From Paramacrobiotus metropolitanus (taxonomy: Eukaryota; Tardigrada; Eutardigrada; Parachela; Macrobiotidae), in NCBI RefSeq assembly GCF_019649055.1, contig NW_026570295.1, forward strand, positions 62,001 to 126,000: a DNA stretch of 64,000 nucleotides. The letters are read 5' to 3'. The notes under the pieces are model-generated. The model worked only from the letters and a program-made list of their open reading frames with translations. It ran no database searches and had not been told where the DNA came from. The translations under genes and the position numbers were made by a program. Shown here piece by piece: positions 48,601-60,500 of the stretch (position 1 is the stretch's first letter; each line of letters begins with the position of its first letter).

Positions 48601-51600
48601 CAATAGTCATGCCGGCTCCCACACTCTTCCGGTTATTTAATATTCTATGCTGCATTACATGCCGAATTTTATGCGCATACACAAAGGTATTATGCGCTTA
48701 CTGCGTCGTTCCCGTCATAATACTGCCACGATGTATTGCCGAATAATCGGTTTTGGAAGATCTCCACTGCCACATACACCTACACAAGCAACCGTTTTTC
48801 ACGAAAAGCACAAACTGTCTGATTCAAAGATTTTCAGATAACTGGAACAGTAAAAATTATTAAATAATAATTACTAGTTTGTGTTTTACTTATAGGAAGT
48901 TATTCCTAAACTCAGAAACGCATTTTATATAATTTTAACAACAATAAAAATTTTTGTTATTGCATTCAAACATTGCATTTTATCGCTAAAAACACCAGTT
49001 GACAATATCCAAATTTTCAAACTAATTGTTATAATAATTAAAATTCAATTAGCTACGCTGCCAACAGCACACGCTTGTACACGTCAATACGTACGTAATC
49101 GCCATTGGTCATATTGAGTCTAGACGCTTGTATCTGTCAAAATAGACCCCAGTTTCAATTGACCTTACGCAGCACATATTTCAATAGTATTTGGGTTTCT
49201 TACAAGGAGCTGGCGTAAATAAACCGGATGCATGAAGACCAGCATAACTGCAAAACACCACCGCATAGAGAATTGCCGGGGTAATTATAAGCCGGTATAT
49301 ATAATACATGTGTATTGACCGTACTTCGACTGCGCCAGCTGAACTCCATCAATTCCCGTTCGAAGTCGATACCGCGGCGCGAACTGACGTTTTGCCGCAC
49401 CACCAACCGCCCGGGGGTCTGTTCAATGATCCGCTGAACGGAGTAGGCCAGGGATAGTTGCGACGGCAACCCGGCCACATCCACCAGGATGACCACCGAC
49501 GTCCAGTGGTACTGCGCCAGCAGCTGATCATAGAATTCCCCGTACTGCGAGCTGGACACGTACGCCGTGGAGATCCACGTCGGGTTGCGCTCCCGGTCGC
49601 GGATTTTATACGAAGCTGATACGCTGTACAAAGAGAAATTCATCGGTTATCCCGAATTCCCGATTACTAAAAAATTTCACCGATCAAAATAGTTTTTATG
49701 ATCTACCATTATTGCGAGACCGCAGATCATTATTTACACGGTTGATGCAAATCATGCAACGTTTATAACGATCCCGAAAATCGCCTGAAGCCTCTGAACT
49801 ACAATTTCCACTAGTGTATGGTGCGTTACAGAAGACAGCCAGTCGATTATTTTGGTTTATTAGTCTGGATTTTTGGATAATTTGATAGCGTTTTTCTGAA
49901 ATCCTTTAGTTTTGCGCCTACGCATTGATAACATATGTTACCGCGACTGGTACAAATTTTCGGTACATGATTTTACTTCATGCTGGATAAATGTCAAAAA
50001 TGACCAGTATCTGTAATTAACCATTCTGAAACATTTTCTTCGCTTTCTGAAAATTTACCAGGTGATCGATGTGGCTCTGTATTATGTACATAAAAACATT
50101 TACTGCTGTACGTAACGTGCATGGTAAAATTAACGTATTGTGAAGTTGGGAATTTTCGTGATACGTTGACGGTGGAGGAAAATAATACCCGTAGGTCAAA
50201 CTGTACAATTTGCAAAAATCGTTGTCAAGAAATTTATTATGCATTTACAGTATCTCTGTGCAGAGCCAGCATCATCCGGTCCCAACCCCGTTCTTACATT
50301 ATTTTTGCATCTTGTTATTCTTCCGCAATCCGCGATCCTATGTAAAGGAATCGCTTAATGAGAAACCGCGGGCTATTTAATTATTATTTGGTGATTTACC
50401 GAGACATTTCTGCGATTTGGTGGCACACTAAAACTATAACATGTTGAAGTGTTTTTCCTTCCAGGTAGCGGGAGTTTCCGTGCTCCCGTTACGCAGCGCA
50501 CAACACAAAGCATTGCCTGCACAATGCCCAAAGTCTCGAACAAGCAGTGTCATTATATCGTGTAACTGCTGTCTGGCACGCCACCGGGAATCAGCAGTTG
50601 CTGGGGCGGCTGCAATCTTAATGTGCAAGTATTTTTAGGAGAACCGGATGCCGGCACTCTTTGTGGCAGTCTTGCAACATACACTTATTAATGGGCACAT
50701 GTAGTGAAAAAGAGACTGAAAGTGTAGCACAGTGGCTCAAGAGTTGAACGTGTATAACCTTGAGTTTGCCTCTTGAAAACCAAAATATACAAGCCATGTA
50801 CAATAGGCGACTCGTGTCAACATTTTTGATTTTTGCCGTCAAACAGTTCTTCCGTCTCTTCTATCTGGATTGTGGCCATTTTCATAGCTGTCCAAACGTC
50901 GTTTTACATTATTCACCAACAGCAACCTAATAGCGTTTCGGTAAATTTAATCTTTGTTGGTATTTTATTTATACCTTTCTGCTTTTTTCGAAATGCTTTT
51001 TTTTAAGTAAAACGTACAAATCTGGTCAGACGTTCCGAACGACAGCCGGCATAACTTACGTGGAAATCAGCAAGAGATCCCAATTGGCCGCCATATAGTT
51101 GACCGTACTGTCTTCCAGGCACGCTGCAAAACCAACAAAACATAAAGGTCACAATTCCACCTCTTACTGTTCCGACCAGCTGTCGACAATTATATCATCA
51201 CATAAAAAAGCAAAAAAAGCCATTACATCCGCTTCGATTAACAGCTCATTGAAGCGCAGCAAATTGCTGCGCTTTTTTACAGGGAAACCTTGATGAGTGG
51301 GTTCGGGAGGGGATGAATGGGCGTGCGGACGCGGGACCCGGCTTCCGTGCGTCTCCCGCGTCGCAACCAATATATATACGCATTAAGCGGGCTAATGAGT
51401 ATTACGGCCTGTCACTCCGCTGACCGCGTGCTGTGCAGGGCCACGAAACGAAGTCATCATTAACGAAGTCAGCCACTCAATAATCCGCCCTTGGTGTCCT
51501 TGATTACCGCATCGAATAGGCTGTATATGCATCGATTCCCGAGTTGGCGAGGTGTGCGTACCGGTGATCTTTTACGCTGCTGCCCGTGACTCTTTCACCA

Positions 51601-52938
51601 CACTGTCTTAACCGGCAACTGTCTTAACAGTAAGGTGTCGACGCCAAGCGCTTTAAATGCCGGGTTTCTCCATCTCACGGTCATCGATTGATGTGAAACT
51701 ACAATTTTTACCACCTGTCGCCCGGCTTCGCCGCCTTGTCTTACGCGATGCTGGGGTTAAGGCGAAGATATAGACAACGCGATGCAATCGTCAGTTGTGA
51801 ATTATGGGTGTCAATTGGTAAGACGGGTGTAATTACAGCCAGTGGATACCTATCAGCGTTAATCGCTGTCATAGATAAGGGTTGCAAAAAAGGTCTATAT
51901 TCAGTTTCTTAACAGAATTTATCAGCTTCGGAACGGCAACACAAGCAAACCTTTTGGAAATCAAATGAATGCTGAGAAAATTTACAGTGTTTCAGGAAGC
52001 GCTCTAGTAAACCAGTGTGTATGGTTGCAGCTGCAACAAATGCCATGTACCGTACATGAAGGGATGCGTTCAGTAAAGCTACTTGCCGCTTAAGCCGAGC
52101 GGGGATAAAAATTTTTTGGGCCCAAATTTTGGCCGGTTTTTTGTTATTCGGGAGGCTGTTTCTGACACATTTTTATCTAACTTTAAATAAATATTGAGTC
52201 TGTACTAAACCGCTGCATGAAAAAGGCGATCGCTCGTCCATTTTGCTCTGCTGGAATTAATTTTCTGGCCCTTAAAATGTATAATCTACACGTGATGTCG
52301 GACCAAACAACTCCTAGTGCTGCAACTCCTACTCTGTAATAAAGAGTAGAACAAGCTTCATTCTCGAGAAACAGTATTTCCGGCGCTTGACATTCTCTGC
52401 AAACTGGGCCGTACATATCTCCGTTTCTTCAAGCGAGCACCTTGTTTTCTAGCGCTAGCAATTGTTTCTTTAATTGGCTTTATTAAAAATAATGGTAGCG
52501 TTGTGTTGATAAGCGATGGCATGCCCGTTGTGCGTTAGAGAATATGTATTAATGTTGTACAGAACGCCGGTACTGAAACGATTTTACGCAAACCTTACCG
52601 GGAGCAATAAGGACGTAAACGGCGTCCTTCGTCCGATTAAGATTATAATACCACCGCCCGACGATATCATCGGCATGCAGCCCCAGTGCCGCACAACTCG
52701 AATAGTTACTATCGGTCAAATACGTATTGTCGACACGCAGCGTCTGGGCATACTTCATTGGATGGTTCATGTTTTTCACGGCGTAATCGATGGCCGGACC
52801 GATGTAGGCGTTGGAGGCGAAGGTATTGGCCGGGGTCATGTAGCCCAGGGTCACCAGGTGGACGTCCAGCGGGGTGCTGGTCGTCGGCACCACCATGAAG
52901 ACGCCGATGCGGAGGAGGATGAGGACAACGCTGAGCAT
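42630..52938 (-). CDS. Receptor guanylate-cyclase homologue 2, probably inactive
   Basis: Twenty phase-consistent exons give 1116 residues: 52938-52599, 51123-51060, 49623-49325, 49247-49204, 49133-49095, 48779-48702, 48586-48419, 48026-47976, 47895-47704, 47062-46921, 46825-46741, 46672-46534, 46374-46255, 45792-45607, 45484-45163, 44884-44551, 43896-43671, 43610-43466, 43133-43082, 42954-42630. The parts follow homologue 1: signal peptide, ANF-receptor ectodomain (MTNGDY), membrane helix at 476-497, kinase-homology domain (YWAAPEFF; DIYSTGFILFEII), coiled linker and cyclase-like domain. The catalytic region is more eroded: Ser896 replaces the first metal Asp, Ala936 the guanine Glu, and the region that normally reads PRYCLFGDTVNTASR reads LQYRLLGNVLRVGLV. 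Only Asp940 remains of the metal pair. The tail is acidic and proline-rich. A ligand-binding, signalling-inert or decoy receptor is the simplest reading. Confidence 0.82.
43965..44110. repeat. AT-rich microsatellite in cyclase 2 intron
   Basis: Irregular runs of atat and catatatatga, partly palindromic, in the intron between exons 16 and 17. Confidence 0.8.
51253..51276. repeat. Palindrome followed by T-run in cyclase 2 intron
   Basis: An 11-bp arm (aagcgcagcaa), one central base and its perfect complement, followed by further T residues. It resembles a terminator in form but lies in the first intron region of a eukaryotic gene, so no such role is claimed. Confidence 0.6.
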
Positions 52939-53119
52939 CGCCGCTGTACATGATCATTCAACCACCCGGCATCCGCGCTGATGGATAGCGTGCTGCGGCG
53001 GACGGAGGATGATGATTCAGCCTCATGTGCGGATTAGACAACGCGCAGAAAATCCCGAATAAATACCAACATTCTCCGGCATCTTCGCCATGATATAATC
53101 CGTAAAAAAAATAAATATA

Positions 53120-53400
53120 ATTCCTCCTCGCCTCGCTCGTTTATTTGTCAACGGTTTCAGAACGAAATTCGGCGCGTATATAAAATAAAATTAAATCCCG
53201 CTCGATTCGTTCGTTTATTTAATCGGCACCCAGGTCAAAAGAAGTTAGACTGTATATAAAAAAATAACTGCAAAATCCGTTAGCAAAATAAATGTTCAAT
53301 AAATCCCGCTGGCTTCACTCGTTGATTCTATCGGCGTCAAATTAAAAGAGATTTAACGGATATAAAAAATAAATCAAAAAGTCCGATAGCGCAATAATTG
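53120..53400. repeat. Degenerate direct repeats
   Basis: Three related blocks with words like ctcgttcgtttattt, aatcggc and tatataaaa recur at 53136, 53202 and 53310. Spacing is uneven (about 70 and 110 bases), so this is an eroded tandem or several insertions of one small element. Confidence 0.45.
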
Positions 53401-56400
53401 TCACCACTGTCAACGTGTCTGAAAATCCGATAAAACCCAGCTGTACGTAAATTTCACAGTTTAAGGAGCAGAATGCCGAAATCCATAGTCACACATTTCA
53501 ATCAACGGCGTTTTTTTTGGCTTAACCAAGTGCATCGGTGATGGGGAAGATAAACCCGTAACATGTACATATGATCTCTTTTACCAGCTCATGTTAACAT
53601 GATCCTGCATCCGAATGGAATATTTGCGGAGAAAATAAAGATGTGATGCCGGGGTCGCACTCAGCGTGTGATAGGCAAATAACACTGGCAATGCTGCCGG
53701 GCATTCAAGTGCCGGTTTACCGATCACATTACTCCCGTGTGCTGCTCCACAGATGCATCATCACACGTACCTGTGCTATATAAAACTATATACAACGCCT
53801 GTATATATAAAATCCCCGTTTATACCGGTGCCGGATCGATCGCGTCAAAACCGGTTGGCTGGCGCTTGTCAAGAGGGGATTTATTAGGTTTTATCTTCAC
53901 CGTTCCCTTGGCGTCCCCGTGGTTGTGGATATGGAGAGGGAGAGCGCGTCACGTCAAATTGTCAGTCGGCAGGAAAAACACTTCCTCTTTCCCAATGTGA
54001 TGCATGCAAACGCAACTCTTTTCACCACATCCGCAACACGTAGCAGGTACCGGTGTGTGTTTTGTGTTTACCAGCTGGTGGATCCTCTGTGTACTCGTGC
54101 AGATCCCGTTACGTTGAATCTGACCTTTTGTCAATTTACTCTTTCTATAAAGCCGCAAAAAGCCGGCGTTTCTATTGTGTGGGGAATGTACTTGAGGTGT
54201 TATTTTTTCAGCAGAGCCGTTGATAAAATTATCAAGATGTACCAGCAACTTTCAACTGAAAAAATAATGTAAACGCATTTTCGCAGTTTATTGCTTATAT
54301 CAGCTAATTTAACTGCACATTGGCTGCATTTTCATAAATTTTCATGTTTTTCGGATGAACTGAATTTTTCTTTATGAAAAATTTGTTTGACTAAATCTTC
54401 ATCATTATAAAAATTGTATTCGTACTCGGCGTTGTCAAAAATTGTACTAAATTGAGTTTGTCCCATTTGTACAAAAATTTATGTTTAATGTTGCTGAGTT
54501 TTTTCCCTTGTAAAAATCAGTATATTGAGTTACAATTTTATCACTGAAAAAATAAGATTAATTTGGCTGAATGTTTCCCTTGTACAAAATTATATTTCGG
54601 TTCAATTTTTTCCCATTGTAAATTATATTAACTTTACAGAGCATTATATTATCATAATTATGATAAAATTAATAAAAGAACATTATATTAAATCTGTACC
54701 TGACCTTTTCTTGAAAAACTATTAAGTAAATCTCGGGCTAGCAGATAAGAACGTGATATACAAGTAGAAGTGCAAATCTTCAACGCATGCTTCACAGTGC
54801 GAACATTAACAAGTGCACCTGCGCACAAACACCGGGTGGAGGGAATTGATGGATCGATGCGATAATCATAATGATCGGGCACATTTGTGCCGCGGCACGG
54901 ACGCTGGTATTTAGCGACGCGTAATAACAGGATCAGTCATCAGGTGCGTGGAAGGAAGTAGCGAACCCTTCTCTCCCTCTCTTTTACGTTTATATTTGCC
55001 AGAGTGAGCAATTGGCTTCCACTTGATAGCGTGCTAAAACGCAATGACCATGATGCATTTAAATGGCCGTACATTTTTTATGCGCACCGGTTTTCAGCCT
55101 TGAAAACGACGAATCGCTGCATATATATGGCATACGGCATGTACTGATAATATACGCGCGTATATATACGGCATATATCGATCGTGACCCGGCGTCGCTG
55201 TTTGTCTGTTGTCCTTGCCGACAATAATTCTATGTGGATTTTCCACTGTGCTGCTTTCCTTTTTATTCGATTTCTCGATACAGCACCGGACAATGGGGAA
55301 TTGTTGGGCGCTGCTGTTGTCCGCAGTATACTGTATGCGATACAGTCAGGATCGATTGCGCCGTGATTGTTCACGAACTCAGTTCCTTAAACCGATGTGT
55401 GACCTTTTCATCGTAACGCCGCTACGCCGACGACAGGAACGCTTTGGTCTTGTCAGCGTCAGCGAAAGTCCAGCTTTGCTTAAATAACTTCTCAGTGTAA
55501 TGCGTACTGCATAGAAGTGTAAAGCACACAAGTACAGACTATTACAGTCGTGTGTGCACCACCTCGATCCTGCCTAATAATATCGTCATGGTTTTGCAAA
55601 TTTCAAGCCGGTGCAAAATATAAATTTACAGCCGAGTACAGTGCGATTAATTCATTTCCAGCATAGAAAAGGTAGTCAAGTGGCTCGCGTTCTAGTGCAA
55701 CCATGCGTGTACAATGTGCCCAGTTATATTACATAGTGAAGTTGTCGACAATGCTTATTAAACATAAAATAAAATGCCGATTTTTGTCAACAGCGAGGCT
55801 GATGCGAGAACTGGTATCTGTTGAGCATGTTAGGTATTTCAGTTAGCATTAGGGACCGAAAAAATATTAAACTTATCGACGCAAGTATTCGCAGTTCTAC
55901 AACGCAGTCTTGGCGGTCCAACACCTATAAAGTTTAAAGAGCAAACCATCATTTAATCGGTAAAAGTTAGCATGACAACAAAAATGCATGCAGTGCTCCT
56001 CTGACGCAAATTTTAAATTTTAATCTAAAGCCAGTTGTTCAGGGCATGACTCAGAATCAGCCGCTGCACTACGACACTACGCAAAAAACAATTAATTTTC
56101 TGCTGTGTAATGGCCTTTCAGTTTTCTACCCGCGTATCTGTCGCAGATACATATTGTACATGTCACATACCTCATAATATATATATTGTACATGTATAGC
56201 CGTTTAACGGTAGCTTCGCAGGTTACCGCCTTCACAGCGCCCTCACAAGTCAAAATCCTGGCAGAAACAATCTTGTGCGACACGTCGCTAATTTAGAAAG
56301 GAAGCATCACATAATTTCTAATCAAAAACAATAATAAATAATTATTATTTATCTTAATTTTACTACCTTTAATCGTAGATTTCCGTACGAATCACGGAAA

Positions 56401-56662
56401 AATCAACTGAAAGCTACCTGAACGACTATTCCTTGTCCTTTTCTTTACTTGTAAATTTACTGCATTGCAGTTTATAACTGATAACTATTCTGAATCCATG
56501 ATTCACAAAACGATTTCATTAATTGCAGTTCACTGATTTAATCAGACAGCTTCCGCCAGATTCCCTTTTTCCCATACAGAAAACTCTACATGACTACTCA
56601 GCCGCCGGTAGAGAAAATTAATATACAACAGCGTCGGAGAGAAAGAAGTAAGTATCGGGTCT

Positions 56663-56695
56663 ACAAATTCTATCACACTGTGTGATAGAATTTGT
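56663..56695. repeat. 16-bp perfect inverted repeat
   Basis: Arms 56663-56678 and 56680-56695 are perfect reverse complements around one base; with one mismatch the pairing extends a little further. It lies in the spacer about 900 bases beyond the trehalase stop. Confidence 0.85.
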
Positions 56696-57574
56696 GGACC
56701 CTCACACACACAACACACACAAACACGACAATAATCAATAAATACACTCGCCAATATACAATGAAATGGACACCAAGATCGGTTATAATCAAAGGCCTCG
56801 ACCTTGCGCGAAACTACGTACACTACGATTTCTTCCCTTTAATCCAGCAACTCACCGGCGCCTCAATACCGCAGCTGAGTATTTTTGGTCTTGTAAACAG
56901 TGTACAATTAAAATTAATTAACACGAACACATGCCAGTACCAGTATTTACAATAATTATATGTAAAAAATAATGTTCAAATCGTTATAACGGAAAGCTTT
57001 ATGCATTTGTTTTATTCCGCTACGCTACAATTTCTGTCGATAATATTCTCTCATCTGCAACTCTTATTTATACCGCAATATCAGCCAATATGAAATTGGT
57101 CTGTTATTGGTTACCCACACATTATAAGCAATCATCAGTACCTACCAGGACAATTCGTAAACTTCGGTTCATGTATAATTTTTCCAATTAAACACAAAAA
57201 CGTTGTATTACGTATTTTTTCAGGGTATTTTCCATGCGTGATCTTATAAAACCACAAACAGCAACGACGCTATCCAGATAATACATTTATCTTTCAAAAA
57301 CGACCGCGTTGACAAATTAGCAAAATCCGGCGGATAATATCAATCAGCATAACCAAAAGCTAAGCATAAACTCCAAACAACACAACCGTTGCTTTGACAA
57401 TCAAGCTACACGTATTTTCCCGCCATTTCAAAATTGAACGACCGGCCAAACCGTCAAAATTCCACTACACCACCACCCACTATTCACTCACACAATATAT
57501 AGCCCGTACATCAAGCTCTCTGCTTCACCACAGTTCAATCGGTCAGAAAGGTCAACATCGCCACTCCCTTCACA

Positions 57575-60500
57575 TTACACAGGTCCATCCACCACCGTCT
57601 CTGTTTTCGCTCCATCTTCCTCCGCGGCCAGCGTATCCAGCCGGGTCTCCGTGCTGACGGGCGTGCTGATGGGCGACACGAGGTCCGTCAGCGTGGCCAC
57701 CTCCGACAGCGGCGCCACCTCCAGATTCCCGGCCACCTCCACCTCGCCCATCCCGCCGGATCCCGAGGGCGACCGCACCAGCGCCACGACGCTCTTCCGT
57801 CGGCTGTCCACCAGCACGGGCACTTCCGACACGTCGGGGGCGGAGAGGTCGCCGGGGAAGAGCTCCAGGAGACGCAGGACGGTCCCGTTGGTCCAGCCGA
57901 AACCCTCCTGCACCAGGTACTCCCCGCCGCTCCCGTACGCCCCAGCAGTGTTGGCGTCATACTACCGGGGATGACACAAACGTTGGGGTAAAGTAGAAAA
58001 AGAGGAACATTATTATAAAGTGTTATTTTATCCGTGTATTAATTATTTGTGCTATTAAGTTGTTTTTTATGATTCCCCCAATGGCGCAGTAGTAATTAAG
58101 CAAATTAATAAATAAATATAATTATCATCTGTTTATTTTATTAATTAATTAATTATTTTATGCGGTAATTTTATGGAACTAATTTATTTGGTTTTTATTA
58201 ATTAACGAATTATTTTTTACTGACAATTTAATTATTAATAATTCTTGATTACCTTTTCGTATAAATGCGATGTCGCGCTGAAACCGGTAAAGACGGCTGA
58301 CACCCACTTTTGCGCCCAGTCCACCGCCATCTCACGGAAATCCGGATTGTGCAGAAAACCTAACCAATTAAGGATGCGGATCGTGAAAGAGCAAACTGTA
58401 GCCTTAAAGAGTAAAAAATCAAATACACCGAATGCAGAAGTGCAAACAGTGTTAAAGAAAAAATTCATTCAGACACAACAACAAACTAATATACGTATTC
58501 CGGTACGTAATCGTTCAACTTTATATGCTTCAAAGTGCATCTCGACGAAGATTTTGAAAAGATACCGTGCCATTACACTACACCGACCAATATTCATTAT
58601 ATTTACCGATTTACCAATATTCATTATATTTACCGATTTACAATATTCATTATCTTTACCGACCAATATTCATGTGCTTCACAACGCACAGCGCTGTTCT
58701 TTGCTGACATTAATAATCTTTACGAATAAAATATATTTACAATCGCTTTTCAAGCGGTTATTTTTCAGTAATACACTGCACCAGAAACCTGGGTACGATC
58801 GTGTTCTATCTGTACTAGTAGGGCCACGCAGGCACAGAGTCATATGACCCAACTGATTTTCTCTGGCAAAGAACACAGCTATGGCACCAAGTTGCGGCTG
58901 AAAACCGTCCCGCATCCAGTTTATTTAATAATGAATGGTTACCTTCAATCAGCATGGTCTGCAGCGGCGGCCAAGCATTGGGGAAGTCCCATTGCGTATG
59001 CCGATCCGAGCTCTTGGAGAAGGAGCAGGGAAATCCACCGGGATATCCGATCACTTTTTGCACCTACACAGAATATCACGCTAACGCTACGGATAGGAAA
59101 TGACCATCCGCAACTCGAAAACATTCATTCGATCATATGTTTTCGAAAAAAATTGATAAAAACCGCTAAACTGTGTAAAACAAATCATTTGTAGATTATT
59201 TTCAAAGTGTCTTCAACTGCATTTCGTCGATTTTCTTCGCGTGCAATGAGAAAAAAATTTAGCACAATTAAATATACAATTTTTTTCTTTTTAAGCTATT
59301 TAGAATACACGAAACTTCAAGTCAAAGGTTTCGCAAAAATGTTCAAAACAGATGCATACAGCTGGAAGATAAACATTTGATTTACGCCTAAATTATGCTT
59401 AAAAAAATTTTGTTTATTTTCAAAGTTTCTAAGTTGCCCTTCTTCCGATTTTCTTCGCTCACACAGAGTCAGAAAAATTCACCATATTTAGAAATTAAAG
59501 TTTAATTTTTTAATCATTTTTAATACGCAAAACTGGAATGTTGGGTTGGGTCCCGTTTCCGGCAGACTTACATCGGCCGCCTGCAGGACCTGCTGCATGA
59601 ACTGGCTGTCCGTGACGGTGACATTGTGGCCGTTGCAGCGTGTGTACAGCGGCGCCAGATTGGCCAGATAGAAGGTCTCCCGCTGCCGGTGCAGCTTCAG
59701 GTCGAAATCATACCAGACACCGGCGCCGGCGTTCCAGAACACCGCGTGGATGGCATCGCCGCGGTTCAGCGCCATATTGTCGAAATGCTGCGCTTTCTCC
59801 TCGTCACCTGTGGATGAACAGCAGGAATTATCCTGGACGCTGCACAGTCAGATGCAAATAACCCCACAACATCCAAATAACAGGTGCGAAGTTCATCAAA
59901 GCACATTCCGTCACAAATGCTTCATCGTATGTAAACACAGATAAAAAACCGCAGTTAAATATGTCGTACATAACCAGGTGACCCGTTCTAGCGGACTAAA
60001 TTTCAAATTTAATAATTAACTTTAACTCTCCATTAAACTTAACCAATTTCTATCGTGATTAATTTGTTATTACCAGATTATTTAAATTTCCGCTTAATTA
60101 AATAGTTTACGTGCAGGCGATATACCCAGTTACAGCAATACTCGTATTAATGAGAAATAAAATCCTACTGTTCATCATCTAACGCATTTTAATCTGGATA
60201 CCCTCAAGATTTATTCTCCTAAAAACTACGCTTGCTTTCCGTCGGTCAACCTATCTATACACTGCACTGGAGCTGAAAAAACTGGAAAACCTGCTACGGT
60301 ACGCGTCATGGATTTAGTGTACGCCAGAACACTGGTTGGAACAAACCTGCCCGGCTTCACGCCACTTCACTACATTAACTATAATGCTGGCACGCTGGGC
60401 GTCAGTTGCTTTGTTAGACATTAATAAGCGCGTAGTTGCATACATCAACTGCCAGCGCCTTATTGTACGAGAACATGAACAAGGATCAACACAACACCTA

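Larger units (their letters stand above)
52939..57574. other. Large intergenic region, no gene seen
   Basis: The spacer between the 5' end of cyclase 2 and the 3' end of trehalase. Frames here are short and lack motifs. It holds degenerate direct repeats near 53130-53400, AT-rich sequence with repeated ttcccttgta-like words near 54400-54620, and a perfect inverted repeat at 56663-56695. Confidence 0.5.

Noticed and set aside
52516-52953. 145-codon plus-strand frame
   Set aside because: It is antisense to exon 1 of receptor cyclase 2, which has a signal peptide and consistent splice phases.
53919-54272. 117-codon plus-strand frame in the large spacer
   Set aside because: It has no motif and no supporting signals, and its length is within chance for this AT-rich DNA.
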